Source of the DNA: Larix kaempferi
Lineage: Eukaryota; Streptophyta; Pinopsida; Pinales; Pinaceae
DNA: 64,000 nucleotides
Direction: 5' to 3'
Assembly (NCBI GenBank): GCA_027924585.1
Contig: BSBM01000643.1
Coordinates: forward strand, 17,594,501-17,658,500
Every line of letters begins with the position of its first letter. Position 1 is the stretch's first letter. Positions 1-10,541 of the stretch are shown here, piece after piece. Made by a program: the position numbers and the translations under genes. Below the pieces are notes generated by a model, which made no database searches, had not been told where the DNA came from, and saw nothing but the letters and a program-made list of their open reading frames with translations.

Positions 1-256
1 ATGCAACTAAGATACTGCCATACCCAAAGTTCTTCTTCTCTCACGTATTGCATTCATTAAGTTGGTGTTTCATATTCACCAACAAGCCAGTACACCAATC
101 CAATATCACATTTTAGAGGAACTCCACACCTATCTACATGTAGTTGCGAGTGTCTAAGTGTAGTTCCACAACACCCCCCACTCGGTTAATAGTGCTCACA
201 ATCACTTTTAATGGAAAGCTATCAATTTGACTTATAGAAATTTGGCTTCGACATTT
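1..256. other. unannotated left edge
   Basis: No convincing gene is visible. On the minus strand short open stretches continue downstream of the plant-mobile-domain-like fragment at 257-484, but stops interrupt them and I cannot align them to a family. Confidence 0.4.
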
Positions 257-484
257 TTATGCTCTTGCGACACAATACGTGTTGATGTATTCCTGCACTG
301 AGAGAGCCCCAACTCCATGAAATGTACCCTTGAGGTTTACTACCTCTCCACGGCATGGTAATCCAGTAATAAAATAAATATCATCAACCGTGAGCTCCAA
401 TATCTCACCATGAAGGTTGAAAACCCCTTGGTTGGGATCCCAAAGATGTAGTAGAGTATCACGGATTTTTGGTTGTCCCCTCAT
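257..484 (-). pseudogene. plant mobile domain (PMD)-like fragment
   Basis: A 75-codon open frame whose middle reads LLHLWDP...FNLHGEILELTVDDIYFITGLP-RGE. This resembles the N-terminal part of plant mobile domain (aminotransferase-like PMD) proteins, which occur in transposons and in some domesticated plant genes. A full domain is several hundred residues, so this is a fragment. Upstream in frame a TAA stop lies nine codons before the first Met, and no exon continuation is obvious. It could be one exon of a split gene, but no flanking exon supports that. Family assignment is from motif memory only. Confidence 0.4.
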
Positions 485-1735
485 ATTGGTCGTTTGAAAT
501 AATTATAACAATACACACCGGCTCAATGCATTTAGGGTTAACGGATCTACCATGACATATCTATCCATGGTTTCATGCTCTCATTCCCTCCAAACTAGCA
601 CCATCTCTGCAAGCAAGCCATTATTTTGGATGAACATTGAGTTTTTAAAAGCAAACTATGCTACCTGCGGGTGTTAATTATGATAATAGCATCCCACACG
701 CAGGTGAAGATCCCTTCACTCGTGCTTTTTCATCGAACATGCTAGTGTAATAGCTTTCACCTACACATAAGAAATTTCAAATTTAAATGCTTAATAAAAA
801 GTCAAAAAATACACCAAAAATCAACAAAACTATATGCAAAATGAAGAGAAAAGGGAGATGAATTACCTGTAATTGGCGGAAGGAGGAACGACCCACTGGT
901 TTGATCACCATCAACGATTGAATTTTTATCAATTTCTATCTCTTTACTATGTTAACAATGCAAATAACTTAGTTTTTACACCTTCTTGGCTATTTGTGGT
1001 AAATATTTTTATTTTTACCCCCTTTATATAGTCTAATATATGTTTTTATGTCATATTTTTTATTGTGACTAATAATGAAGGTGTTTTGACTAGGTCAACA
1101 AGCAAGAAGGTGTTTTTATAAGGTTTTGTCCACATTAGTACTTGAAAAAGGTTTGTTGATAATGGAATATAAATTAGGTTATCACTGCACTATACATTGC
1201 ATTGATACCTTACCATATTTTTATGCCATAGGACCCCCTTTTCTCCATGGATTGTGGCATTAAACCTTCTTATCTCCCAGTATCATCATTGTTCTTCCAT
1301 GGATAGTGCCTACCTTACCTGGGACACCTTAGTTCACACACCTTTTTCTATCTTGGTTCCCATGCTTCCAGTTTCTATGTTTGGGAGATTTATTAGTTTA
1401 TTGTGATTTGCAAGAAGAACTGGATTCTCTCTTTCTTTCTTGCTGACCAACCTTTTATAAAGCTCCCATACATATGGATTTATCTTCATGCTCTTGTTAG
1501 ACTCCTTAAAATTGACAAGATCGTCGAGTCTGCTTGTTCACTTCAGACTCGTTAAAGGACTTGAAGGGACATCCACATAGGTATAAGCTTAACCCTTTTC
1601 CGGACCTTTTGGATTATTTACGAAAAAGGAATAATCTAGTTCACTGTAACTAGAAGAGTTCTCTCTCTCATTGTTTTACCCTTTTTCGGGCAAAGAGACT
1701 AACTTTACGAAAAAGTACCTTTTGGAGTCTTCTTT
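485..1735. other. unannotated AT-rich DNA
   Basis: No ORF with recognisable similarity on either strand. It contains pyrimidine-rich stretches and the phrase GACTCGTTAAA with variants around 1500-1560. It may be remnant LTR sequence, but no partner copy is present in the window. Confidence 0.4.
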
Positions 1736-1800
1736 AGACTCTCTAAATATGAAAATCCCGCAAGCATATACCAACTCAGGCTCGATATAAAATCCATGAG
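1736..1800 (+). repeat. direct repeat unit 1 at copia-A target
   Basis: AGACTCTCTAAATATGAAAA...GGCTCGATATAAAATCCATGAG. A diverged copy lies at 7583-7649 on the other side of copia-A. With copia-A removed, the two units sit about 40 bp apart, so the element landed next to or between two copies of a roughly 65-bp near-tandem repeat. Confidence 0.6.
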
Positions 1801-1805
1801 ATGGT
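1801..1805. repeat. TSD of copia-A, left (ATGGT)
   Basis: ATGGT directly precedes the TG of the 5' LTR. It is repeated at 7552-7556 directly after the CA of the 3' LTR, the 5-bp duplication expected from a copia integrase. Confidence 0.9.
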
Positions 1806-2474
1806 TGTTGGAATAATTAAATCCATTGTCTATGTCATATTAATACATTATTAGCATTAATTAATCATTTTATGATTAATTACTATGTATTAGACTAGAT
1901 AGTTGGCATATGAGTCATTGTGTGGACCACAAGTTTCCTAAAACCAATAGAGACTATTTATGGATGTCTTAAACTAGATTTTGGCTATTTTTAGACAATT
2001 CTAAGTTAGATTGGTGCACATGCTACTTTTACCACTTTTTGGGTGAAAAGTAAAATCTAGTTGTCTAGGGAAACTGGTTTTTGGATCACTCATCCTCCAT
2101 GATGTTTCTTCCTTCCATTTTTGGGATTTGGAATGTTTTTTCATCATACATCACTATCTAATCACTAAATCATAAATTCGTGATCCTTTGGTGTGACTTG
2201 GAGAACACACTTGCCACCTAAGGGGATTTCATTATTTTAGTAAGTCATCTTTTGTGTGAATTCGAATGGCATCCTTATGCATTTGAATATCTGATGTAAA
2301 GTTATATAATGACATCCATTTAATTTACCAATGTTGGATGATGTATTATTATTCATTTGAGTAATACAGTTTGTATCTTATGTGAGTAAATTTCAGTGTT
2401 CTTGACTAGTTGTGTGAAATCTTTTGTGAGAGTGTGTAATTTCTTGATTAGATATTGGTTTGAACTAAATTTCA
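1806..2474 (+). repeat. 5' LTR of copia-A
   Basis: Matches 6849-7551 over its length with scattered substitutions and small indels. It begins TGTTGGAATAATT and ends around AAATTTCA. The last bases (CA plus the PBS) appear lost, because the 3' LTR ends AAATTTCACA. The right boundary is therefore good to within a few bases. Confidence 0.9.
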
Positions 2475-2637
2475 AGCTATCAAGCTATTCCTTTCTCCTT
2501 CTATTGTCTTACAAGATCCAACTAGTCTCAAGGAGGGCGCATTAATTCATCCACAGGGCGCATTCTATCATCCAGAGGGCACAACAAATCATATTTGGGA
2601 GCACCCAAACCACTCCAAAAGATAATTAAGAGCTTCT
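2475..2637 (+). other. copia-A leader with deleted PBS
   Basis: After the LTR the sequence runs ...TTTCA-AGCTATCAAGC. In the related copy at 42801 it is TTTTCACATGGTATCATAG, and the usual copia PBS is TGGTATCAGAGC. The simplest reading is that about 11 bp (CATGGTATCAG) were deleted. The leader then carries three GGGCGC/GGGCAC phrases around 2535-2580 before the gag ATG. Confidence 0.7.
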
Positions 2638-3219
2638 ATGGATCAGTCACATCAAATCATCCTCACTCCATTCAATTACTTTGAATGGAAGGCAGAGATG
2701 GAGGTCATGTTGAGGAGCAAAGGCCTCTACAGGGTGACTATGGCAACTGAAGTTGAGCCAACCTCAGCAATTGAGAAATCAACGTGGCATAATCGAAGAG
2801 ATGAATCCTATGGATTACTATGTCTCACTACATCCAGGGATATTCTATTCCATCTTGATGATCTTACCTCTTCCAATGAAGTTTAGATAAAGCTTCAAGA
2901 ATTGTTTGGAAAGACTGATGAATTAAGAGGCCACCAATTGCATAATGAACTAGTTTCATTGAGTCCACAGAATTTCGATAACCTCCAGGATTTCTTCTCT
3001 AAACTCAAGTCACTTGTTATACAGTTTAAGCAATGTGGTATTGATAAAAATGATGAGCAACTAATCTTGGCCATTCTCTCCAAACTTGTCCCTGATTGCT
3101 CAGTATTTGTTTCAACCTTCCACTCCACAAGCAAGGCAATTAAAAATTGGAAGAGCCCCACACTCTCAGAACTCATGGAGTCTCTTACACAAGAACAAGA
3201 TAAATTGGTCTTGATATGA
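2638..3219 (+). pseudogene. copia-A gag (UBN2-type), stop-interrupted
   Basis: Encodes the capsid region of a copia Gag. It starts MDQSHQIILTPFNYFEWKAE, the usual beginning of UBN2-type copia gag proteins, with later GLYRVTMATE and helices around LHNELVSLSPQNFDNLQDFF. An in-frame TAG at codon 83 splits it into two open stretches in the same frame, and the second ends at 3219. Downstream frames continue with a zinc knuckle. The start is chosen because the A-family copy at 42963 begins with the same MDQS-Q-I. Confidence 0.85.
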
Positions 3220-3253
3220 GCCATAAAAAATACATGAAAATACCTCTATCTGA

Positions 3254-3702
3254 ATGTTGGAGATTCAAAGGGTTCAAAAGGGAAGAAGGAGGGCAATTTC
3301 AAGAAGCCCATTGATCAGAGGAAGGACAAGCATAAAGTCCATGAAGACTCCTCTAGTTTCAAGAGAAATCCAAACAAGAAGAATGAGAGGACAAAGTGCA
3401 ATTATTGCAGCAAGGGATTTCATCCTGAAAGCTATTGCATGAAGAATACCATTGATCAAATGGCTCAACTCCTGGAGAAATCCGACATTCCTCTTCCTGA
3501 GAGCACAAGGAGGAAGGATGGAGGACAAAATTCTGAAGATAAGGAGCAAGTAAATGCACTGATGGCAAGCACATCAAGGCCTATCTCATTCATCATTGAA
3601 TCAGGAGATTCAAGGCACATGGCATCCACAAGAGAAAGATTTTCATCTCTTGACTCTTCCAGTGGCCCAAACATTATATTGGGTGATGATTTTGAAACTT
3701 AA
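3254..3702 (+). pseudogene. copia-A zinc knuckle and protease region
   Basis: After a frameshift the sequence encodes an intact CX2CX4HX4C knuckle (CNYCSKGFHPESYC), the RNA-binding motif of Gag. About 60 codons later comes the aspartic protease start, FIIESGDSRHMAS, where copia usually has DSGAS-HM. The catalytic Asp-Ser-Gly is changed to Glu-Ser-Gly, so the protease should be inactive. The frame ends at a stop after GDDFET, and the protease continues in another frame (LYVPGLPANLLSV). Confidence 0.8.
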
Positions 3703-4794
3703 AGCAAAGGTAAAGGCAACATTGATCTATATTTTGGTACATTTAGTAATGTTTTATATGTTCCAGGACTTCCTGCTAACCTTTTGTCTGTATACCAGAT
3801 GACTCACACAGGATCACCCAAAAAGGTGGTCTTTACACCTAATGATGTTCAGATTTGTGAAATGTCAATAGGCCGAATTGTTGCTTTAGGTTCTGCTGAC
3901 CATAGCTCAACAATCTATAGGTTTTCTCATTTTGTGCCATTCCCATCACCTTCTTCTCTATTAACCCATGCCAATGAGTCAAGCAAATTATGGCATGAAA
4001 TATTTGGTCACCTAAATTATAAATATATTTCCCAACTCCATGAGAAAGAAATGGTCATAGGGCTTCCCAATATCAAGTTTTCCAAAGGTGTTTGTCAAAT
4101 CTACATCCTGGGAAAGCACCCTGAGCATAAATTTGAGAGAGCCAAAACTGAGCGAACCTCAGCACCCCTGGAGTTTATTCACAGTGACATATCAGATCCA
4201 TTCCCCCATGAGTCTTTGAACCATGTCAAATACATCCTTACCTTCATAGATGACTTTAGCAGATACTATTGGATTTATTTCATCAAACTAAAATTTGAAG
4301 TGTTCGGTCTGTTCAAGCTTTTCAAGGCCTTAGTTGAGAACCAGTCTAGTATACATATCAATATTATCAGATCTGATAATGGTGGGGAATAGATCAAATA
4401 TGAGTTTCAGAAATTTTGTGCCTCTTCAGGCATACAAATGCAACACACTGTTCCATACACACCTCAGCAGAATGGTGTTGCTAAGAGGAAGAACAGATCA
4501 TTGAAAGAAATGGCCACATGTATGCTTGAGGCAAATTATTTATCTTCAAGGCTTTGGGATGAGGGAATAAATTGTGCCACATACATTCAAAATAGAGTGC
4601 CTCACAAAGCTATCAAAGGAATCACTCATTTTGAGGCTTGGACTAGGCACAAACCTGATATTCTCATTTCAGGATCTTTGGCTCCAAGGCTTGGGCTAGG
4701 ATTCCACTTGAGAAGAGGAGGGATATGCAACCCCCAAGCCAAACTTGTATTTTTGTTGGCTATTCTTAGGAATCCAAAGGATATAATTTTTTGA
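3703..4794 (+). pseudogene. copia-A GAG-pre-integrase and integrase
   Basis: Zinc-binding N-terminus LWHEIFGHLNYKYI (the two His are kept), then GVCQIYILGKH, where the second Cys of the HHCC finger is Tyr. Core: FIDDFSRYYW (first Asp), IIRSDNGGE (second Asp) and TPQQNGVAKRKNRSL, where the catalytic Glu of the usual NGVAERKNR is Lys. An in-frame TAG follows SDNGGE. The tail keeps GTCAT-IQNRVPHKAI-type sequence. With Cys and Glu lost, it should not catalyse strand transfer. Confidence 0.9.
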
Positions 4795-5823
4795 ACATGG
4801 CTACTCAAAAATACTTCATTGAAAGAAGTGTTCAATTTGAAGAAGAGCCCTCTCAGAATGTTGAAATTGGAGAATCATCTTCACCACCACTTGAAGAAGT
4901 AAGTGATGCTGCTCTTGAAATTTTTTATTCTGATATTTCTGATGATGAGGACCATTTTATTACAGATCCTAATTCACCAACAAAGGCTAAATGGGATTCT
5001 AAGACCTTGCAAGAAGTAGGTGAACTAGTGGGAAATCCTAAGGACACAAGGAGGACTAGATCACAATTTGAGACTGCTCTCTATGTGAATGACCCCTACC
5101 CATCTGAGAGATATTATATGATGGTAGATTCTGATCCTTAGACATATGAGGATGCCTCACATGACCCAATATGGAAGGCTTCCATGGATGAGGAGTTTCA
5201 TTCACTACAGAAGAATGAGACATGGGAGCTAGTCAAGCTCCCCCCAGGCAGAAAATTGGTAAGGTGTAAGTGGATCTACAAAACCAAGTGTGAAGGTAAT
5301 GGTACAAAAGTGAAAAATAAGTCTAGGCTGGTGGAAAATGGATTCTCCCAAGTCCATGGCCTTGAATACAATGAGACTTTTGCACCATTTGCATAGAAGT
5401 ATTCGATAAGACTAGTTCTAGCAATTGCTGCATCCAAGCGCTGGGAAGTGCACCATATGGATGTTGAGAGTGCATTCCTCCATGGGGATCTTGAGGAGGA
5501 TATTTATATGCAGCAGCAAGAAGGGTATAAGTCTGATCTTAACTATGTGTGCAGGTTGAAGAAGTCCTTATATGGGCTTAAGCAAGCCCCAGTCTTGGTA
5601 TGCCAAAATAGACAACTTTCTCTTGCCACAATCTTATGTGAGATGCAAATCTGATCCTAATGTTTACATGAAGCTGATTGATGGTCAAATTATGATTATA
5701 GTGTTATATGTTGATTATATAATAATCATAGGTAGCTCTACTGATCAAATAGATTTATTAAAGACTGCTTTGCATCAAGCTTTTTCCATGAGTGACTTGG
5801 TGAATTCTTAAGCAGTTTTTGGG
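4791..5823 (+). pseudogene. copia-A linker and reverse transcriptase
   Basis: An acidic linker (4791-5141) precedes the RT start MDEEFHSLQKNETWELV...KWIYKTK. Further motifs are [36 protein letters not shown] and the catalytic box as IIVLYVDYIIIIG: the second Asp of YVDD is Tyr. Stops at about 5139 and 5394 and a frameshift around 5595 break it. The order and spacing are those of Ty1/copia RT (RVT_2). Confidence 0.9.
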
Positions 5824-6660
5824 GCTTGAGATTTCTCAAACAGAGAATGGAACTAAGGTATCTCAGTCCAAATATGCATCTGATATGCTAAATAAGTTCA
5901 ATATGGCTGATTGAAAGCCTTCAAAGAATCCTTTCCTTTTAGGAGTTAGACTTGAAGAAGCAAAATCTACACCTTTGGTTGACAACACCTTGTATAGGCA
6001 GCTTGTTGGTAGCTTGTTATACATTACTTATACTCAACCTGATCTTGCATATGCTATGAGTGTGGAATCAAGGTACATGGAGAAGCCACATGAGCTTCAT
6101 TGGAGGGCTCCAAAAATAATCTTGCATTATGTGCAAGGCACCAAGAATGATGGGATTGACTATGTTGCAGATTCTAGCCTAGATCTTCTTGGATTTACTG
6201 ACTCAGATTGAGATGGTGATAGCCTTGACATCAAATACACATCTGGATTTGTATTCATGCTTGGAGTTGATTTTGTTTGTTGGTCTAGCAAAAAACATAG
6301 TGCTATTTCACTATCTTCAGCAAAGGCCGAGTACAGAGGAGCAGTGAATGTTGCTGAGTCAGTGTGTGTGGTTGCAGGGTATTCTTTAATAGTTTGAGAT
6401 TGCCTTTAGTACTCCTACTGTCATCTTTTGTGACAATCAAAGTGCTATAAGGGTCTCAAGTGATCCAATACATATATAGAGGACCAAGCATATCGAGATC
6501 CATATGCACTACATCAGGAGTTTAGTGCATGACCAGATCATTGCTCTGTAGTATTGCCCAACAGGTGAGCAAACTGCAGACATCTTCACCAAAGCTTTTA
6601 CAGAGAAGACTTTCAGCTATCTTAGATCACTGCTTGGGATGGTTGAACATGTGGTGGAGT
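5824..6660 (+). pseudogene. copia-A RT thumb and RNase H
   Basis: LYRQLVGSLLYITYTQPDLAYAMSV marks the RT-RNase H connection and DLLGFTDSD the first RNase H Asp. The domain continues in broken frames: KHSAISLSSAKAEYRGAVN (catalytic Glu), CDNQSAIR, and a C-terminus near 6600. Several stops are present. It is followed by about 190 bp of untranslated sequence up to the polypurine tract. Confidence 0.85.
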
Positions 6661-6837
6661 GAAGTATTAATCAGAAATATTTCAATTTTGATATGTCCAT
6701 TTTTTGAGGGAAGGTTTTTCCCATGAGGATTTCCTTCTTTCCTTTCTTTTGTGGACCAGACAGTATTGTACAGGGTGACCATGTCTTGTTACTGGGCCCT
6801 AGTTTTTATTTCTGATTTTTAGCACATAAAGTCAAAC

Positions 6838-6848
6838 TTATGGGGGGG
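6838..6848 (+). other. polypurine tract of copia-A
   Basis: TTATGGGGGGG abuts the TG of the 3' LTR, the position of the plus-strand primer in LTR retrotransposons. Confidence 0.8.
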
Positions 6849-7551
6849 TGTTGGAATAATTAAATCCATTGTCTATATCATATTAATACATTAGTAGCAT
6901 TAATTAATCATTTTATGATTAATTACTATGTATTAGACTAGATAGTTTGCATATGAGTCATTTTGTGGACCACAAGCATAATTGTGTGGACCACAAGTTT
7001 CCTAAAACCACTGGAGACTATTTTTGGATGTCTTAAAATAGATTCTGGCTATTTTCAGACAATTCTGAGTTAGATTGGCGCACATGCTGCCTTTACTGCT
7101 TTTTACCACTTTTTGGGTGAAAGGTAAAAGCTAGTTGTCTAGGGAAACTGTTTTTGGACCACTCATCCTCCATGATGTTTCTTCCTTCTATTTTTTGGAT
7201 TTTGAATTTTTTTTCATCATACATCACTATCTGATCACTAAATCATAAATTCGTGAGCCTTTGGTGTGACCTAGAGAACACACTTGCCACCTACGGGAGA
7301 TTTGCATTATTTTAGTAAGTAAGCTTTTGTGTGAATTCGAATGGAATCCTTATGTATTCGAATCTTTGATGTAAATTTATATAATGAAATCCATTTAATT
7401 TCCCAAGGTTTTCTGATGTATTATTATTCATTTGAGTAATACAGTTTGTATCTTATGTGAGTAAATTTCAGTGTTCTTGACTAGTTGTGTGAGAGCTTTT
7501 GTGAGAGTGTGTAATTTATTGATCAAATCTTGGGGTGAACTAAATTTCACA
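6849..7551 (+). repeat. 3' LTR of copia-A
   Basis: TGTTGGAATAATTAAATCC to AAATTTCACA, 703 bp. Relative to the 5' LTR it carries a short duplication around TGTGGACCACAAG (6963-7000) and an extra CTTTACTGC segment near 7090. Confidence 0.95.
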
Positions 7552-7582
7552 ATGGTGTATAGATTTATTGTTTAATTTTTTC

Positions 7583-7649
7583 AGACTCTTCTAATATGAA
7601 AACACCGACGAGCGTAGACAAATCCGGGCTCAATATTAAAATCCATGGA
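7583..7649 (+). repeat. direct repeat unit 2 at copia-A target
   Basis: Diverged copy of 1736-1800: AGACTCTTCTAATATGAAAA...GGGCTCAATATTAAAATCC. The two units flank the copia-A insertion. Confidence 0.6.
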
Positions 7650-7724
7650 TCAGTACATTATCGAGTAGTAGTCTATCTTGTCTTCAAACTCATAAAACAT
7701 TGAAGAAAGTGTTGAGTTTCCCTT

Positions 7725-8032
7725 CCATGGACCAATGATAATTTTAAGGGAGAAATTTAGCCCATGGGCTATTTTTCCATTTTTTTCCAAAAAAAGATTC
7801 GCCAATTTGCATTTATGAAGCCCCATTTCGTCCAATTTTGTTGGGGTAAAAATTTTTCACTTTAAAATTCGCCAAATTATTATATAAACTATATAAAATC
7901 CTTAGAAATTGAAATAATTTTAGAAAAATATCACCAAATATTTTATAATTGACACTTTAAGAATGGGTAAGATTCGCCAATGTTTATACACTTTTAAATA
8001 AGTATGGGTCCTTAAAATTATCCCTGCCATGG
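7725..8032. repeat. MITE-like repeat, copy 1
   Basis: About 308 bp, AT-rich, non-coding. Its ends are imperfect inverted repeats: CCATGG-ACCAATG-ATAATTTTAAGG at the left, and the complement of CCTTAAAATTATCCCTGCCATGG at the right. A second copy lies at 26031-26345, with about 250 bp of closely matching core (ATTATATAAACTATATAAAA and CACCAAATATTTTA are shared). A 10-bp direct repeat ACTCATAAAA (7688-7697 and 8033-8042) is near the ends but not symmetric with them. No transposase is encoded, so it would need one supplied in trans. Confidence 0.6.
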
Positions 8033-8660
8033 ACTCATAAAATTACACATTGTTAGATCTCTATCAAGCACTCTTCTCTCTCTTCTTCGAGCTTGTTCAA
8101 AAATGAAGAAGGTACTGAGTTTACTTTCTTGGGCTCATTAAAATTTTAAATGAAAAATATTATCAAGCTTCCTTTTATTTGTTTCCTGCTCGTTAAAAAA
8201 TGTATAGATACTTAAAAAGGGAAAGGAAAGATCTCAATCATTTGTTGAATTTATGGCAGCAAGTCCAAATATACCTTGAACATAGCACTAGTCTTAAGTC
8301 TGTTCAGTCAATGGGTTTTAGTTTTGCTTTAGGATAAACCCGATTTAGAGTTCTTAATCCTCTAATTGGTTACTCTTCCAATCATATGGAGAATCTGTTA
8401 TGTCTCCTACATGGCATATTAATATCATGGTCCCTTTATGTTCAAATCTTCCTAAGTTACTCTAGTGTTGTGCTCATTATTCAAAGATATCACCTGTGTC
8501 AGCCATTCTGCAATTTAATTTGACATCTTATGTCGGACATCCCTTATATCAGTCTATACTCAATCATGTTTCATATCAATTCAGTCTCAAAGTTTTCCTC
8601 ATGTGAGATGATGCAGGATTCATTAATGCCTTCCTTCTCATGGGTCTCATCCTGTGAGAA
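8033..8660. other. unannotated DNA left of copia-B
   Basis: No recognisable coding sequence. The open frame at 8530-8766 runs into the copia-B LTR and matches nothing I know. The missing part of copia-C (RNase H and 3' LTR) would be expected here and is not seen, so a deletion junction probably lies near 8660. Confidence 0.4.
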
Positions 8661-9032
8661 TGCCAGTCCTTATTATTATACCGTCCAACAAAGTGAAGGG
8701 ATACAACCTGCAACACAACCACTGCACTTCCTTTTCACTGTCTCACAGTCTCTCTTCCAATCTTAGAGATCTTTTACAATGCATAAAACCTAATACATCA
8801 ACCCTATCCATATTACAATGACTTTCTTTTATAAGGGAAATACAATGGGAAAATACCACGGGATACCCAAAACCATGGGCCCGAAAACAGCTGGCGAAAA
8901 AATCCCCAAATTTTTTCCTCGGGGATGCTGCCCCCGAACCCCAAGGTAGGGGAATGAGTGTACAATCCTCTCAGGTGTATGGCTAAGACAATATCATCTA
9001 TGAGACTATAAGATATGGCTCCACAACCAACA
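8661..9032 (-). repeat. 3' LTR of copia-B, truncated, with an indel
   Basis: Aligns with 13160-13355 (AGTCCTTATTATTATACC to CCACAACCAACA) but lacks the first roughly 125 bp of the right LTR. It also carries about 170 bp (8810-8980) absent from the right copy, with the GC-rich phrase GGGGATGCTGCCCCCGAACC. Whether this is an insertion here or a deletion in the other LTR cannot be decided from two copies. The polypurine tract (AGTGGGAGAT on the minus strand) abuts it at 9033. Confidence 0.8.
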
Positions 9033-9117
9033 ATCTCCCACTTGGAGACTAATCACAACAACTCCAGCACTGCTGTACTTGCTAGACCTGGACTTGGCAA
9101 CTTTCTCCTCTTCACCT

Positions 9118-10032
9118 TCATTCTAGAAGGCCAACTGAAACTGAGCAAGAACTCAGTTTCTCTCTAGTCACTACCTTTGTGAACATGTTTACAGGATTCT
9201 GGCTAGTATGTATCTTTTCCAGCTTCAACAGTTCATCTTCCAGAATAGAGTGTATGAAATGGTACTTGAGCTGTATATGTTTAGTCCTGGAATGGAATGC
9301 TGAGTTCTTTGCAAGATGAATGGCACTCTGGCTGTCACTATACAACCTGCTATCCTTCTGCTTCTTACCGAATTCCTCCATAAACCTCTGCAACCAAATC
9401 ATCTCTTTACTAGCCTCTGTAATAGCAACATACTCTGCTTCTGTTGTTGAAAGTGCAAAAACCTTCCACAGTTTTGACATCCAACTTACTATTGTTCCCC
9501 TACAGTAAACACATACCCTGTGGTGCTCCTCCTGCTATCCTTATCACCTGCCATATTTGCATCAACATATCCCTGTAGAACAGTGTCTGAACCTCCAAAA
9601 CATAATTCCTGAGTGGTGGTACCTCTCAAATACCTTAGAATCCACTGTACTACCTTTCAATGTTCTTTACCTGGATTGTTCATATATCTCCTCACAACTC
9701 CCACTGCTTGTGCAATATCTGGTCTTGTGCACACCATGGCATACATCAAGCTGCAAACTACTGATTGATAGGGAATCTTGTACATGTAATCTGTCTCTTC
9801 CTGTGTCTTGGGACACATTTCCTTACTTAGACTGAAATGCCTGGCCAAAGGTGTACTTACTGGTTTTGCATTCTGCATTCTGAATCTCTCCAACACCTTT
9901 TGTATGTACTCACTCTGAGACAATGTCAATTTGTGATTTTTCCTATCTCTCGTTATTCTCATACCAAGGATTTGCTTTGCAGCACCCAAATCCTTCATCG
10001 CAAATGAATTAGCTAGCTTGCTTTTGAGTACA
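9118..10032 (-). pseudogene. copia-B RNase H and RT C-terminus
   Basis: RNase H with ALSTTEAEYVAITEASKE (catalytic Glu), YSDSQSAIHLAKN (Asp) and SRTKHIQLKYHFI, preceded in coding order by the RT end (MKDLGAAKQILGMRITRDR, LSQSEYIQKVLERF, TPLARHFSLSKEM, YMYKIPYQSVVCSLMYAMVCTRPDIAQAVG). A stop near 9481 and one near 9656 separate the open stretches. The order is normal for copia. The C-terminus TREKLSSCSVSVGLLE is followed by a stop and the polypurine tract. Confidence 0.9.
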
Positions 10033-10040
10033 TTTATATC

Positions 10041-10535
10041 CTACATGTTAGACCCTGCAACAAGCATGTCATCCACATACAATACCAAGATAATATATCT
10101 TTCATTGTCTAGCTTCTTGAAATAAACACAGTGATCAGAATGACATCTACTATAACCTTGTTCTGTCATAAACCTGTCAAATTTTAAATACCACTTCCTT
10201 GGAGCTTGCTTCAATCCATACAAGCTCTTCTTCAACTTGCATACCAAATCCTCCTTCCCTTTGACCTCATACCCTTGTGGCTGCCGCATATATATCTCTT
10301 CCTCCAAATCCCCATGGAGAAAGGCTGTTTTTACATCTAACTGTTCAAGATGCAAATCTTCTACTTCCACTAGACTTAAGATAGTCCTAATTGAAGTCAT
10401 CTTAACAACAGGAGAAAATATTTCATCAAAATCTATACCTTTCTTCTGTGCAAACCCCTTTACAACAAGTCTATCCTTGTACTGCTTCTTACCTCCTTCT
10501 TCTTCCTTCAACCCGTAAATCCATTTGTTCTGTAA
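10041..10535 (-). pseudogene. copia-B reverse transcriptase
   Basis: The best preserved domain here. It has [59 protein letters not shown] and an intact catalytic box ILVLYVDDMLVAGS. All canonical residues of Ty1/copia RT are visible. A stop before the next Asn-Met-Gln separates it from the thumb region. It is the only copia-type RT in the window in which I see an uninterrupted fingers-to-palm frame. Confidence 0.92.
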
Positions 10536-10541
10536 TGCTCT

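Larger units (their letters stand above)
1806..7551 (+). mobile_element. copia-A: complete but inactive Ty1/copia element
   Basis: Two LTRs of roughly 670-700 bp (TGTTGGAATAATTAAATCC... to ...TTTCACA), gag, protease, integrase, RT and RNase H in copia order, a polypurine tract and a perfect 5-bp TSD. Total length 5746 bp, normal for copia. It cannot be autonomous: several in-frame stops, the integrase catalytic Glu replaced by Lys, RT YVDD changed to YVDY, and the primer-binding site apparently deleted. A related copy with an intact PBS starts at 42145. Confidence 0.95.

Noticed and set aside
7688-8042. ACTCATAAAA as the TSD of MITE copy 1
   Set aside because: The left copy is 27 bp outside the inverted end, while the right copy abuts it; asymmetric, so not accepted as a TSD.
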